From positions 880,739-944,738 of the forward strand of contig PXPE01000001.1 of NCBI GenBank assembly GCA_003009795.1: a stretch of 64,000 bases of DNA, in the 5' to 3' direction. A program made the translations under genes and the position numbers. The notes under the pieces are model-generated. The model searched no databases. It worked only from the letters and a program-made list of their open reading frames with translations, and was not told the origin of the DNA. This document shows, one piece after another, positions 55,701-64,000 of this stretch (the stretch's first letter is position 1; every line of letters starts with the position of its first letter). The DNA is from Nanohaloarchaea archaeon SW_7_43_1. Lineage in GTDB: Archaea > Nanohalarchaeota > Nanosalinia > Nanosalinales > Nanosalinaceae.

Positions 55701-58700
55701 TGCCGGCTTTGGGTTTATAGTACCTCAAAGCAGAACCTTCACAGGAACAAGAGGTTTAACAGAGAACTTCTTTACTGAAAGCAGTGAATCATTAGATAGT
55801 AATCTGATAAGGACAGATTTGACTACAGCCACATTTACAGGAAGCTTTGCCCGATCATTCACCGGAAACAGAATAATCTCAGATATATTCTCTCAGGATC
55901 CGGAAACAAGTAGATTCTTAGAAAATCTGAGGGAAACCGGTTTTGATACAGTTATAGGAACAGAAACAACTAGGTCAATCACAAATCTCAGAGATCAACT
56001 GGAAACATTTACACTCGGAAGCGAGACAATCAGACAGGTATCATCGGCGAGAATATTCCAACAAGAAATAACTTTGGAAAGTCAGGAAACCATTACTTCA
56101 AATCTGGTAAGGGAAACCAGTCAAATACTTCTATCAGGTAAAACTGCTACCAGAACAGCTTCAATAAACAGAATAAATACGGTAACAACAGCCTATGCAT
56201 CAACCAGTACAAGAATAGCAGAAATACTTAGAGACGAAATTCTACAGATCAGACCGGCATCAGAGACAACAAGGAACACAGTGGTCAGTAGATTCCAAGC
56301 CGCAGATATCGGGGTCTTACCAACAGCAACAAACAGTATCTCGGGCATAAGAACTTTGACGGAAACAATCCAGACAAGTGAAGACCGGTTTATCTCCAGT
56401 AACCTGAGAAGAACAGAACAAACCATCACTGCCTTTACAGGAAGCCTGACAAGATCATTTACCGGAAGCAGGTTATTCACGGACGTTTTCTCGATAGATC
56501 CGGAGACCGACAGAACCAGCAACTTAGACAGAGAAGATAGTTTCGAAACCACTGTAAATCAGGAGATCTCTAGAACAGTACTCAGAATCAGAGAAGAGCT
56601 GGAAACATTTGGCATAGAGAGTGAAGAACTGAATCAACAGAGCTTCCTAAGACTGTTAGAACAACAAGTAAACTCAGAGAACCAGGAAACAGTAACCTCG
56701 GACCTGGCTAGAACAGCTACAGAGGCCTTGTTAACCGGTACAGGAACTGAAAGAACAACCACACTAGAAAGAAAAGAACCGGTAACAGCAGTATACTCAA
56801 GTACAACACTGAGAATAACAGACATCCTTAGAAACGAAATACTGCAAATTGATACGGAAGCAACGGCAACAGGGTTACCGGAACTCAAAAGGATTGTAAT
56901 TGATGGCTTGACAGCAGGAACTACAGAAACGAGAACAGTTCTCAACCAGAGGTTGAACCAGCTCTCATTGGATGGAATCATTCTTAACACGCGGAATACA
57001 TTTACCCTGAGATCGGCAGCAGAAACCATTGCAGGTACAGAAACAGTGAGCACGGAAGCGGCTCTAGACCGTTTACTGGAATCAGGTATTAGTGCGGGAA
57101 CAATGGAAACCCGGTTCCTATCACAGCAGAGAGTTCTTGAGACACAGACAACAATCGCTTCGAATACATTATCTTTATTTGATCTCCGCAGAACGGTAAC
57201 CGATTCATACATTTCGACAGAGGAAGCCTTCTATACAGCATCACTAGGCCGAACAGTTTTACAGGATCTAAGTTTAACCAGGAACATACAGACCCGATCA
57301 GCGCTCGCAAGATTGAACGTAGAAACATTCACAGGTATAAATACTCCTGTCAGAATCCTTAATCTCAACCGTAACGAACAGATAGAGATTGATTCAGAAG
57401 TAGATGTACTTGCCTCTAGCATACTTTCCAGATTTAATGCAGAGAATCTAGCTATCGAAGAATTATCGAAGAAAGAACCTGAATTCAGCAGAGGGATTAC
57501 AACCCTGGTTTCAGGAGCAGAAACCATTATTACAGAAAAACAGTTCGGGAGATCCCGTATCCTAGGTCTTGAAACAGAGATATTAGCTGATAGAAGTACC
57601 GCGTTGCAGAGAGTGACAAACGGGATTATCGACGGCAGCTTCACAGACTCTCAGACAATCTTCCTAAACCGATTGTTGAATAATCAGTTAGACATAACTG
57701 GATTCGAATCCAGAAGCCTTTTACAGGACAGATTCACAGAACTAGAGTTCGGAGTAGACCAGAATGTAGAAACCACATCAGTTGTCTCAAGGTTAACAGA
57801 TACCGCGGTAAAAACAGTAACACCTGACCCGGTTACCAGCAGTAATCTGGACAGAATTATTAACTCCAATCTCGGATACACAGGAGAAGAAAGTGTAACT
57901 CTCAGGGTTTACTCCGTTATTTCTCAACCAGTAGGAGCCGGGTTCGATCAGACGGTAAGCTCAAAACTGGAAAGATTGCTTGAACAGGATTTATCAGTAG
58001 AAAACAGGGTTGAAAGATTTGTTTCCGTTGAAAGAATCCTTGATTCAGGGTTCCAGACAACCTCAGTTGAGTTAAGAGAAGGCTTGGCTGTGTTCAGAGT
58101 TACTGAGGCTGATATTGAAGTAGATAATATCGCTGAATCAGTAAGAGCGGTTGACCGGAACATGGTAGAACTTATTACCGGGACAGGTTCAGAGAACAGA
58201 GATGCCAACGGTTTCCGGAAGATCACTGAAACAGTAGGTCCGGAAATCAATAATATTGCCGGATCAAGGCTTGAAAGAATACTGAATACCGAAACTAGTT
58301 TAGGATACAAAGCAACCAGTATTTCGGCATTGGGCAGAACAGTTACAAACGGCCTTGGTCTAACCGGTTCAGAGACAACTCAAGGACTTTACTCTAGAAC
58401 ATTGGAGAAGACTCTGTTTACAGACTCTTCCATAGATACTGCAAGAGACATGGACCGTATCTTGACACAGAATCTACTTCAGGAAGACCAAAGCCTGGGC
58501 GTAAGCACCTTACCAAGAATCAACGAAGAAACCTTAGATATATCTTTAACTGAGGACAGAAGTAGCTTAACTTCCAGGTTCACCGCTTCAACTCTTTCCT
58601 ACGGAACATTATTCGATTCAGAACAAAACTTAGGAAGATCGGTAACTCAGGGACTGGTAGAGACATCGAATACTCCGAGAATTTATAGCTCCTTGAGGAT

Positions 58701-60507
58701 CTACGGTACGAATCTTGGTTTTAACGAATCTGTTGATCCAGGGTTCAAGTTGGTTGAGGCAGTGATTGAAACAGGTCTAGGGTTTAACCAAGATAATACA
58801 AGAACGGTATCTATGCTGAGAGTTGTATCCGAGGAATACGGTCAGACCTCGATTATTGACAGTATTCTGGATTTACTGGATAGAAGCAGTGACGATGATG
58901 ATGGCGGAGGCTCATCTGGAGGTGGAGGCGGAGGCACCATAATAGATCCTATTGAGGATGAGGAACAAGCAGAGCTATCATTCACTGATGAGAAACTAAG
59001 TATCAAGCTTAAGCCTGGTGAGACCTCTGAGGCAGAGTTAGAGCTTGAAAACACCGGAGATATAGATGCCCTCGCAGATATTGATGTGGAAAGACTGAGC
59101 GTGGAAACAGTTGACGCTTTGACTCTTGAACAGACAGAGGTTAATGTACCGGCTGGATCCTCGGTAAAAACCGGTTTAGATATTGTGGTTCCGGGATATC
59201 TTTCAGATGAAAACCTTACCAACAGGGTGCTGGAAAGATCGGTTCAGGCATCGGCTAACAACAGTTCTGCTACGATACCGGTCAATGTATTGATAGAGTC
59301 TGGGAAACAGGAGCTTCTTGATGTAAAAATGAAGCTATCAGATAATACGATTAAAGAATCAGAAAACACTGATTATAACTTAGAGATCTTTAACTTAGGT
59401 CAGTCCGGAAGGGTTGATATAGAATTATTTACCACAGTTCGGAACAGTACAGGACAGGTCGTACATGAAAAGAAAGAGGAACTTGCAGTCCAGACCTCTG
59501 CATCAATAGTAAGGAATCTTGACCTGGACTTACCGCCTGGAACATACAGAATTGAGACTAAAGCATCTTACTCAGGTAAAGAGGCCTCATCGTATTCGAC
59601 ACTGATAGTTAGGGAAGAAGACGATCTGACTGATAGCATACCTGTCGGAGATATAATGCTTGCCTTACTGGCTTTACTGGTAATTAGTTCGGTTGCAGGC
59701 TTCCTGAAAAGAAAGAGAAGATACGATAAACTGGCACAAAGCAAGGTAGAAGAGATCAAAGAATACTCCAAGAAACAGGATATAGACTTCGGTGAAATCC
59801 TCAAGAAGGAAAGCCAGGAACAACAAGAAATACCTGTAAGCGTCGTCGATTCTGGAACCGAAACCGAATCAACTGAAACAGTACAGAAAACAGAAGAGGA
59901 ACCAAGCCGTCCACCTGTAAAAATCAGTGACGTTGACAGAGAAAAGGATAGAGAAGAGATTCCAGCCAGAGTATCAAGTAAAGAAACTGAAGAGGAGGTA
60001 AGTACGGATGATGAAGTATTTGTATGCGATGAATGTAACGAGGTATTCGATTCGGAAAGAGACCTAGAGAAACACAAACAAACCGTCAAAGACGGACACC
60101 AAAACAGTGAGGCATTTATCTGTGATGAATGCAAACATGTATTCGACTCAGAAAGAGACCTAGAAAAACACAAACAAACCGTTAACACAGAGAAAGAAAG
60201 GAAAAAAGAAGAAAAGAAAGTCGAGGAACTTAGAGATCAAATGATGGAACTAGAGAAAAACATTATGGAAATCAAGTCACAGCAAAAGAAAGAGAAGAGA
60301 AAACTGGAGAACAGAAAGGAGACAGAAGACGGAACTGAAGAGAAAATCATTGACCTCAAAGATAAGCTAGGGCAACTTGAAGACAGGAAACAAGGTCTAG
60401 AAGCAGATGTATTAGCTGAAAAAATGAAGAAGGATTCACTGAGAGAAGATCTGAAACAGGTGAAATCAAAACTGGAAAGCCTTGATGAAAACCTTGAAGA
60501 TCTTTAG
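49786..60507 (+). CDS. Giant repeat-containing cell-surface protein (3,573 residues) with cytoplasmic zinc-finger tail
   Basis: Order of parts: signal peptide (1-25); a beta-rich unique N-terminus (26-310) with Ig-like segments; about 135 twenty-residue repeats (about 316-3030); a Gly/Ser linker (about 3040-3053); a CARDB/NEW3-like domain (about 3060-3280); one membrane helix (about 3288-3308) followed by KRKRR; then a cytosolic tail with two near-identical fingers and a coiled coil (about 3460-3573). Finger 1 is C3414, C3417, H3430, H3438; finger 2 has C3446, C3449, H3462 but no fourth His. I noticed no Cys in the repeats. It is probably an adhesin or stalk reaching another cell (inference). 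Confidence 0.88.
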   Translation: MKKTEFFRTALLVTVLVLHVAPALGDTNYTANSATVDPGNEVENSLSDTEQRNGINWKIQEEDTSGALEIFGDDNLQVDVDFNQVSEENKITKITFIHDSKTTGESFDWRVYNYNTGSYDDNIYDVSSTSLDYDAFSVCETGGCDRFDDPLNYISSNGLTETRFLDTEPNSGTQDNMSLNFQAVEVTTDDIPPDVRNASQNYSIITNNQTNLLEAEGYDNFNLSHAKLETNETGVFENKTDSYGSPEPYYSRQKWNETKFEWQNKSIEEEKLVRWRIWYNDTSGNFNATEPDSFTVRPTINYTGQISVNFNYTDLTERNIAGNRELSQTVNFTNKQVRTQDLDRSKRETINYSDTVNRSQNFKKDQKTSLKANNIQPRNTDNNRAFITGASLSEPVARLSGIERIFSQAITIDPQNFRFYNGIRTQISKLEYSDPVSREGVFQRILKNTYKVSNNPVRRYVGERLLTQGIDYSDDRKISSFLKRSLDQVLEPDDISTRTAFNLRDILNTFSLNQIYTRNTQANRIFSETIDFNSDFIRSTSVKRAFEDIYSQETNEANIFTGARTVRQTLTGDTQIFRSLELLRIDETVVGLVDDQTRLSILQKSAPAVDILQSDSSSRSLLSLRTLDQSLKINENVFRSFSYQRSLSEIFEPDTIQLRSFVGSRSFENTVKISNTQTRAVLNIRKIGEEIGYKEQIKQVFTGGRVLNSQVSVVAANRRRVVQDRVNTETYNELNVLSRSTIGFRESSVNIVTGEAVSQSADIARVLTQTTGIETVFIRNDMEVNRALSEVFSDQQVIDRQSLSQKLETVTVQYSENIQRNSSPKRIQDASLGIIAPQSSRSFIGARLLAESFLTANEQTRANTLARTDETLSEVTSSFEKTFSGTRVFSQAFSTIILDDRAVETRREEGFNTEIGSTETRTSFLERIEAESASYNTIELGVRNIIREVFVQFELKSQTTRIQNFVRLQEISLDILTSKEDSFKGARSLAETLQTNDDQVSASKLGREFNTPAPFAGSFTRSFTGNRFIQNTFFKNSDTIRKGSIERLDAFNTEIGQTTSKTVLNLRDQLEELSISNSFTRETTVSRLLQQEITSNNQDTFTSNLVRANSQILLPTATNARTSSINRIETVTATYISATTRITQVLRNNILEIKPESRASSITVVNRATDVSLGIITPQNRAFAGTRTLSEILRESDNQFSFSNLIRTEPTTAAFTGTLTRSFTGNRLISDVVSQDSEIDRALQNLRENSLDATIGSETFGTIVNLRGQLESFTASTETDRQVSTARLLQQKISSNNQETVSSSLARVTSQILLSGTTSTRTASTNRLNTVTTTYSDISIRVSDVLRNQILQISPEPQTTRTVTFNRQRQNGIGILATGTRGFTGSRIITETFQTEENQFIFNNLIRTDETITDFTGSLRRSFTGNRLFTDIFSIDPETDRTNNLDREDSFETTINQEASRIIVRTKQQLETFNIEDEEIGQPDFLRLLEQQIESRNQETITSNLARTTTEALLPGTGTERATTLEREEPVSAVYSTTTLRITKILRSEILRINPEPQTTRTTSLNRAAGTSLGIIAPQNSRIFTGTRLLADSFLTSNEQTRTNTIERTDETLSSLTSASTRTYSGIKVISDIVSQDSETSRFLENLRENNLDTNVGSTTTRIAINLRKRLESFSTNPKSTRQVSAARLLRQEVTSENQEAFSSSLARTTSQILLLGETSTRATKTDRINTVTTAYSTVTVRVSDILRNQILGIDSEPEITRNTLINRQQENGIGILATGTRGSITGIRTLTETFQINEDQLSLSDLVRTDTNRVSITGSSVRSFTGSRLVSSIFTQSEETFRTGSMDREDILETTVSQTASRTALNFRKQLETAVFDGEENRLLLVSRLFEQEITSGDQQTTVSNLARTTTEVLLSSAFESRATALGRIESVSTVYSTEISTVSDLLRDEDLQINTRSQTTRTTVINRAVDAGFGFIVPQSRTFTGTRGLTENFFTESSESLDSNLIRTDLTTATFTGSFARSFTGNRIISDIFSQDPETSRFLENLRETGFDTVIGTETTRSITNLRDQLETFTLGSETIRQVSSARIFQQEITLESQETITSNLVRETSQILLSGKTATRTASINRINTVTTAYASTSTRIAEILRDEILQIRPASETTRNTVVSRFQAADIGVLPTATNSISGIRTLTETIQTSEDRFISSNLRRTEQTITAFTGSLTRSFTGSRLFTDVFSIDPETDRTSNLDREDSFETTVNQEISRTVLRIREELETFGIESEELNQQSFLRLLEQQVNSENQETVTSDLARTATEALLTGTGTERTTTLERKEPVTAVYSSTTLRITDILRNEILQIDTEATATGLPELKRIVIDGLTAGTTETRTVLNQRLNQLSLDGIILNTRNTFTLRSAAETIAGTETVSTEAALDRLLESGISAGTMETRFLSQQRVLETQTTIASNTLSLFDLRRTVTDSYISTEEAFYTASLGRTVLQDLSLTRNIQTRSALARLNVETFTGINTPVRILNLNRNEQIEIDSEVDVLASSILSRFNAENLAIEELSKKEPEFSRGITTLVSGAETIITEKQFGRSRILGLETEILADRSTALQRVTNGIIDGSFTDSQTIFLNRLLNNQLDITGFESRSLLQDRFTELEFGVDQNVETTSVVSRLTDTAVKTVTPDPVTSSNLDRIINSNLGYTGEESVTLRVYSVISQPVGAGFDQTVSSKLERLLEQDLSVENRVERFVSVERILDSGFQTTSVELREGLAVFRVTEADIEVDNIAESVRAVDRNMVELITGTGSENRDANGFRKITETVGPEINNIAGSRLERILNTETSLGYKATSISALGRTVTNGLGLTGSETTQGLYSRTLEKTLFTDSSIDTARDMDRILTQNLLQEDQSLGVSTLPRINEETLDISLTEDRSSLTSRFTASTLSYGTLFDSEQNLGRSVTQGLVETSNTPRIYSSLRIYGTNLGFNESVDPGFKLVEAVIETGLGFNQDNTRTVSMLRVVSEEYGQTSIIDSILDLLDRSSDDDDGGGSSGGGGGGTIIDPIEDEEQAELSFTDEKLSIKLKPGETSEAELELENTGDIDALADIDVERLSVETVDALTLEQTEVNVPAGSSVKTGLDIVVPGYLSDENLTNRVLERSVQASANNSSATIPVNVLIESGKQELLDVKMKLSDNTIKESENTDYNLEIFNLGQSGRVDIELFTTVRNSTGQVVHEKKEELAVQTSASIVRNLDLDLPPGTYRIETKASYSGKEASSYSTLIVREEDDLTDSIPVGDIMLALLALLVISSVAGFLKRKRRYDKLAQSKVEEIKEYSKKQDIDFGEILKKESQEQQEIPVSVVDSGTETESTETVQKTEEEPSRPPVKISDVDREKDREEIPARVSSKETEEEVSTDDEVFVCDECNEVFDSERDLEKHKQTVKDGHQNSEAFICDECKHVFDSERDLEKHKQTVNTEKERKKEEKKVEELRDQMMELEKNIMEIKSQQKKEKRKLENRKETEDGTEEKIIDLKDKLGQLEDRKQGLEADVLAEKMKKDSLREDLKQVKSKLESLDENLEDL
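50731..58860 (+). repeat. Twenty-residue protein repeat array with a 200-residue super-repeat
   Basis: Each unit is about 20 residues with an Arg near position 6-7 (pattern xxxxxNRxxxxxIxxxxxxxT). Ten units form a super-repeat. An anchor with RSFTG recurs at 52846, 53446, 54046, 54649, 55252, 55852 and 56452, spacings of 600, 600, 603, 603, 600 and 600 bases. The regular length suggests a solenoid or rod-like structure. The DNA repeats are diverged, so this is old or fast-evolving duplication. Confidence 0.85.
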
Positions 60508-60672
60508 TTGTCAATAAAACTGACTGAAATTGAGTGAGAATACCTGACAGAAACCCCTGAACCACCAGTTTTTCCCTGAGAGCCTGAAAGAAACCTTAAT
60601 TAAAGAGCCTAAACAATAATTAGATTATACAACTCCAACCCCCGATACGGCATACAAATGGTGTAAACATAA

Positions 60673-63600
60673 TTGAATAAGATACTCAGTACAATAATTC
60701 TCCTAGCAGCAATACCGATATTCGGATCAACAGCCGCAGCATTCTCCTGTGATGAAGGTACCAGCTTAAACGATCCAGAATGTAGGATAACAGGTTCTCA
60801 AGACATAACAGGAGATGAAGTGACAGACAGCGACACAGATATCATTGTTGAATCGGGCGGTCGGCTGTATACGGATCATAAGAAGCCAGGAAACTCGCCT
60901 ACAGCAAAGATTGATCTAACTAACGGTGACTTCATAGTAGAACCAGGTGGTGCGGTACACGCCAACATCAATATTTCAGCCAAAAACATAAAGATAGAGG
61001 AAGGAGGTGTGATTGATGCATCTGGACTAGGCTACCAAGGAGCATTAGATTCAGATGAAAGTAATGATGGACAAAACTGTAAGTTCGGAAGTAAGACCTC
61101 AAATGCAGGTAATAAACTGTGTTTAGGTGCGGGTCCTAGAGGAGGTGTATCTGGACCCGATAACAGTGGAACAGGAGCCGGAGGGGGAGGACATGCAGGT
61201 AAAGGAGGATCCTATTCAGATGGAGGGAATGATCCACCAAACTATATCGCGACTGGTGGAGGATACGGGAATGTAAACGACGGTGAGTACGGAAGTTCAG
61301 AGGATCCAAGCACCTTCGGTTCAGGCGGAGGTTCTCATGGCGGCACGAAGACCATTCAAAATGTCGATCAAAGTTTCCAGGGTCACAATCCAGCCTCGGG
61401 TCGTGGCCTCAATGAAAACGACCCGAAATTATTCGATGACTCAAGTAATCCCAGTTATAACAGAAATAAGACTATAAAAGAAGCGACTAGGTTCGATTAC
61501 TTCGGTGTTTACAAGGACGATCCGAACAACAATCTATTAGACTCAGATTACTGGATATCGACAAATAAGGAATACAGGGCCAGCAACTCCAATGACATTG
61601 TACTTGGTTCTGGTGGAGGAGTTTTGAAACTGGCTGCCTCCAACAAGCTGAACAACAGTGGAAGTATAGTGTCTAATGGACTAGATGGAAGTAAACAGGA
61701 CGCGAATGGGCTAAGTGGGGGTGGTGGAGCTGGAGGATCAATTTTTATAACTGCAGGAGGTATCTATGGGGAGGGAACTGTCTCGGCGGATGGAGGATCT
61801 TATCACGAACGGCTAGATGAACAGTTTGACGCATTCTCTGGAGGTGGTGGAGGCGGCTATATATACTACGATTATTCTATAAATAAGATGAGCTGGGAAG
61901 TATCTGCCGATGAGGGGTCAGGCACATCAGGTATTATTGGAAAGAATTTCGGATCTGGCGAAAATACCAACGGCCGGCCTGAAGAAATTGCAACTAATGG
62001 TTCGATCATGAGCGATATAGCTTTCTCGGTAAATGTAAATGATACAATAGTGAATCCGGATGATCCTATAAAAGTAAATGGAACAGGTTCTACTACCGTA
62101 AATATCTCCATTAACGGGACTCTGGTTGAATCAATAGAACAAGGTTCTGGTAACAGTTTCTACAATGCAACGGTCAAGAGCCTGGATATTAACGATACCG
62201 AAAACTTGGGGAACTATTCAATGACTGTCGAGTCATCAATCTCAGAGAATACAATTACGAGGGAGTTTAATATCTCACATAGAGAGCTTGAAATTAATCA
62301 GGACTCAAACTACTTCTTCAAGCCCAGTGAAGGGTTTAATCCGACCGGTTCAGTAAAGCTGACTAAGGAAGATGGGGTCGGAGGCTCAGTAACTGAGGGT
62401 TACTCCGGTCAACTTGAGGTAAAAACTTACGAGGATGATGGTTCAGTAGTAGATAATAGAGGTGTATCGACAGATGGGTCAGGAAATTTTGATTTCTCAA
62501 GCAGTATAACGGCAAATAAGGGAAAGAAATTCTATGAAGCAGAAGCCGAAACCGATGAAGGGATAAGAGATGCTGACAGCAACCAGCTGGGATGGGTAAC
62601 TGTAAATGACTCGGTCGTCAATCCAGGTGAGACTATCAAAGTAAATGGTACAGCTTACAACGAGGTGGAAATCTCGCTGAACGGTGAAACCACTTTTTTA
62701 ACACCTGACCCAGGAAACAATTATTTTGAACAAGTTAGTACAGCTCCGGAAAAGGAAGGAAACTATACTGTAAACGTTACGACCCAGTTGAATGGGGTGG
62801 GTATGACGAGAAGCTTTGATTTGAATGTTAGAAGCATAGAGTTCACGTTGAATTCCAACTATCCTCGTGATGTTAATCCTGGGGTGAACCTAGGTTTAAG
62901 TGGGGAAGCCAAGAAGATAGGAGAGAAACCAACCGGATATTCGAAGGACTTAAATATAACTTATTTCTCGGAACAGGAGGGTACAATCGTCACTAAACCA
63001 GTGGAACCAAATTCTGACGGCTCCTTTAGTTCCTCACAATTTAACTCACAGCTGAAAGCAGGGGACAGAGTATTAGAGATAAAATCTACAAACGATGATA
63101 ACATAAAAGCCAGAAGAAATGACAGTATCTCAACCAGAATAAGGCTGGAAAATGTTAGTTCCACAAGTCCTGAGAAAAGATTGTTCCCAGACAGCACGAT
63201 AGATCAGACACCTTACATTAACCCAGACCAAAATGTCACCATAAATGCTTCAACCCGTACAAGCCTCAACTCCATCAAAAACGTTACAGCACACATAACT
63301 ACACCTTCCGGAGAAAAAAAGAAGGTCGAGCTAAACAACCAAAGCTTAACGGATGAGAAACTAAAGTGGAGCAACGAAAAATCGATCAGCAATTTCTTCA
63401 GTGCCCAGTACGGCAACTATAGCTTGAATTACAGCACTTACGATGACAACGGTAACCGAGAGGATACAAATGAAGAGAAATCGTTCTTTGTCTACAGAAA
63501 TCTTACAATATCCCCAACACACGACAGAAAGATTAATGATAGCGAACAGTTGAACATATCAGGCACATCAATGCTTACCGTTGGGGACGAAACAGGCGGT

Positions 63601-64000
63601 CCTTCAAAACAGGGTTTTAACGGCAACCTGAATATACTTTACTACAACCACAGCCAGGAATCCGACAAATTCTCCACCGTAGAAAACGCGAATCATAACC
63701 TACCCGTGGGAGGAAACAAACCCCCTATAGGCTGGGCAGGTAAAGATCCTACCGTCACCTTCATAGGTCGATTCTCCGGTATAGAAGAATCAAACCAGTG
63801 GAACAACAGAACCGACTGGGATTCTCCTCTATCTAGATCTGGGTTAGTACATCAAGATATTTCAGACGGTATAAGATCGGCCGACAAGATTACTCTTGGA
63901 TACAGAAAAGATAATACAGGTCTCGGACTTGAGCACTACTACTCCTTAGACAGCGATTCAGAGCCTTTGATAGACAGCAAGTCATCAGAGAACTTCGAAA
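60673..64000 (+). CDS. Very large secreted protein, glycine-rich then Ig-like domains (3' end outside window)
   Basis: The frame is open from TTG at 60673 through the last base, at least 1,109 codons. TAA occupies 60670-60672 directly before, and no ATG follows soon, so TTG is the likely start, giving a signal peptide that ends about AAAFS. Residues about 120-420 are Gly-rich (GAGGGGHAGKGGSY, SGGGGGGY), like PGRS-type or parallel-helix surface proteins. From about 450 on come repeated Ig-like units (VNVNDTIVNPDDPIKVNGT and later VNDSVVNPGETIKVNGT). The end begins a LamG-like stretch (GLEHYYSLDSDSE). The start codon is inferred. Confidence 0.8.
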   Translation, partial: MNKILSTIILLAAIPIFGSTAAAFSCDEGTSLNDPECRITGSQDITGDEVTDSDTDIIVESGGRLYTDHKKPGNSPTAKIDLTNGDFIVEPGGAVHANINISAKNIKIEEGGVIDASGLGYQGALDSDESNDGQNCKFGSKTSNAGNKLCLGAGPRGGVSGPDNSGTGAGGGGHAGKGGSYSDGGNDPPNYIATGGGYGNVNDGEYGSSEDPSTFGSGGGSHGGTKTIQNVDQSFQGHNPASGRGLNENDPKLFDDSSNPSYNRNKTIKEATRFDYFGVYKDDPNNNLLDSDYWISTNKEYRASNSNDIVLGSGGGVLKLAASNKLNNSGSIVSNGLDGSKQDANGLSGGGGAGGSIFITAGGIYGEGTVSADGGSYHERLDEQFDAFSGGGGGGYIYYDYSINKMSWEVSADEGSGTSGIIGKNFGSGENTNGRPEEIATNGSIMSDIAFSVNVNDTIVNPDDPIKVNGTGSTTVNISINGTLVESIEQGSGNSFYNATVKSLDINDTENLGNYSMTVESSISENTITREFNISHRELEINQDSNYFFKPSEGFNPTGSVKLTKEDGVGGSVTEGYSGQLEVKTYEDDGSVVDNRGVSTDGSGNFDFSSSITANKGKKFYEAEAETDEGIRDADSNQLGWVTVNDSVVNPGETIKVNGTAYNEVEISLNGETTFLTPDPGNNYFEQVSTAPEKEGNYTVNVTTQLNGVGMTRSFDLNVRSIEFTLNSNYPRDVNPGVNLGLSGEAKKIGEKPTGYSKDLNITYFSEQEGTIVTKPVEPNSDGSFSSSQFNSQLKAGDRVLEIKSTNDDNIKARRNDSISTRIRLENVSSTSPEKRLFPDSTIDQTPYINPDQNVTINASTRTSLNSIKNVTAHITTPSGEKKKVELNNQSLTDEKLKWSNEKSISNFFSAQYGNYSLNYSTYDDNGNREDTNEEKSFFVYRNLTISPTHDRKINDSEQLNISGTSMLTVGDETGGPSKQGFNGNLNILYYNHSQESDKFSTVENANHNLPVGGNKPPIGWAGKDPTVTFIGRFSGIEESNQWNNRTDWDSPLSRSGLVHQDISDGIRSADKITLGYRKDNTGLGLEHYYSLDSDSEPLIDSKSSENFE

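Overview
This window looks like a chromosomal segment of a DPANN archaeon, most likely a nanohaloarchaeon-like ectosymbiont of a salty habitat. The evidence is an archaeal 16S rRNA gene, archaeal ribosomal, RNA polymerase, KEOPS and aIF2 proteins, acidic protein compositions, moderate GC, and many genes whose ATG lies 25-30 bases after a TATA box (leaderless mRNAs). Some genes look related to haloarchaeal ones. The phylum call is an inference from these traits and was not computed.

Layout. 1-8.8 kb is the archaeal information cluster aIF2-gamma / PIN protein / Rpo7 / Spt4 / S24e / S27ae / Kae1. It is split by a 5.4 kb island with an MscS-like channel fused to a Cys-less C39 peptidase-like domain, three ATP-grasp ligase-like proteins and a DUF1704-type zinc peptidase. 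9.2-13.8 kb is a tightly overlapping operon: Sua5, two CPA2 antiporters, Bud32. 14.4-20.5 kb holds S15, a RecJ-like DHH nuclease, S1e/S3Ae, peroxiredoxin, a tRNA-Leu with a D-arm intron, L18e-L13-S9 and Rpo10. 20.5-24 kb has Nudix-like, ZIP transporter and coiled-coil genes plus tRNA-Glu. 24-30 kb carries a three-gene ATP-citrate-lyase-like set, interrupted by a RecB-like nuclease preceded by two overlapping small ORFs, then a cobalamin adenosyltransferase. 30-41.4 kb is a looser accessory stretch: a second intron-bearing tRNA-Leu, tRNA-His, a box C/D sRNA, secreted and membrane proteins, an antitoxin-like regulator with a stub partner, PfkB kinase, TrmB regulator and glutamate dehydrogenase. 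41.4-43.6 kb is a 16S rRNA gene with its own promoters and processing stem and no 23S next to it. It is split by a 275-base group I intron at E. coli position 1498. 43.7-44 kb may encode another structured RNA. 44-48 kb has a P-type ATPase and a third CPA2 antiporter. 48-64 kb is a cell-surface region: signal peptidase, small membrane proteins, a phage-like domain protein, a 3,573-residue repeat protein anchored in the membrane with cytoplasmic zinc fingers, and the first 1,109 codons of another very large secreted protein.

The parts fit a small-genome, host-dependent lifestyle: complete information-processing and t6A genes, several antiporters and ion pumps for salt balance, citrate cleavage and glutamate dehydrogenase for carbon and nitrogen exchange, and giant surface proteins that may mediate host contact. 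The strongest unusual signals are the group I intron in the 16S gene, the D-arm tRNA intron, the ATP-grasp/MscS-C39/DUF1704 island, and the giant 20-residue-repeat protein.
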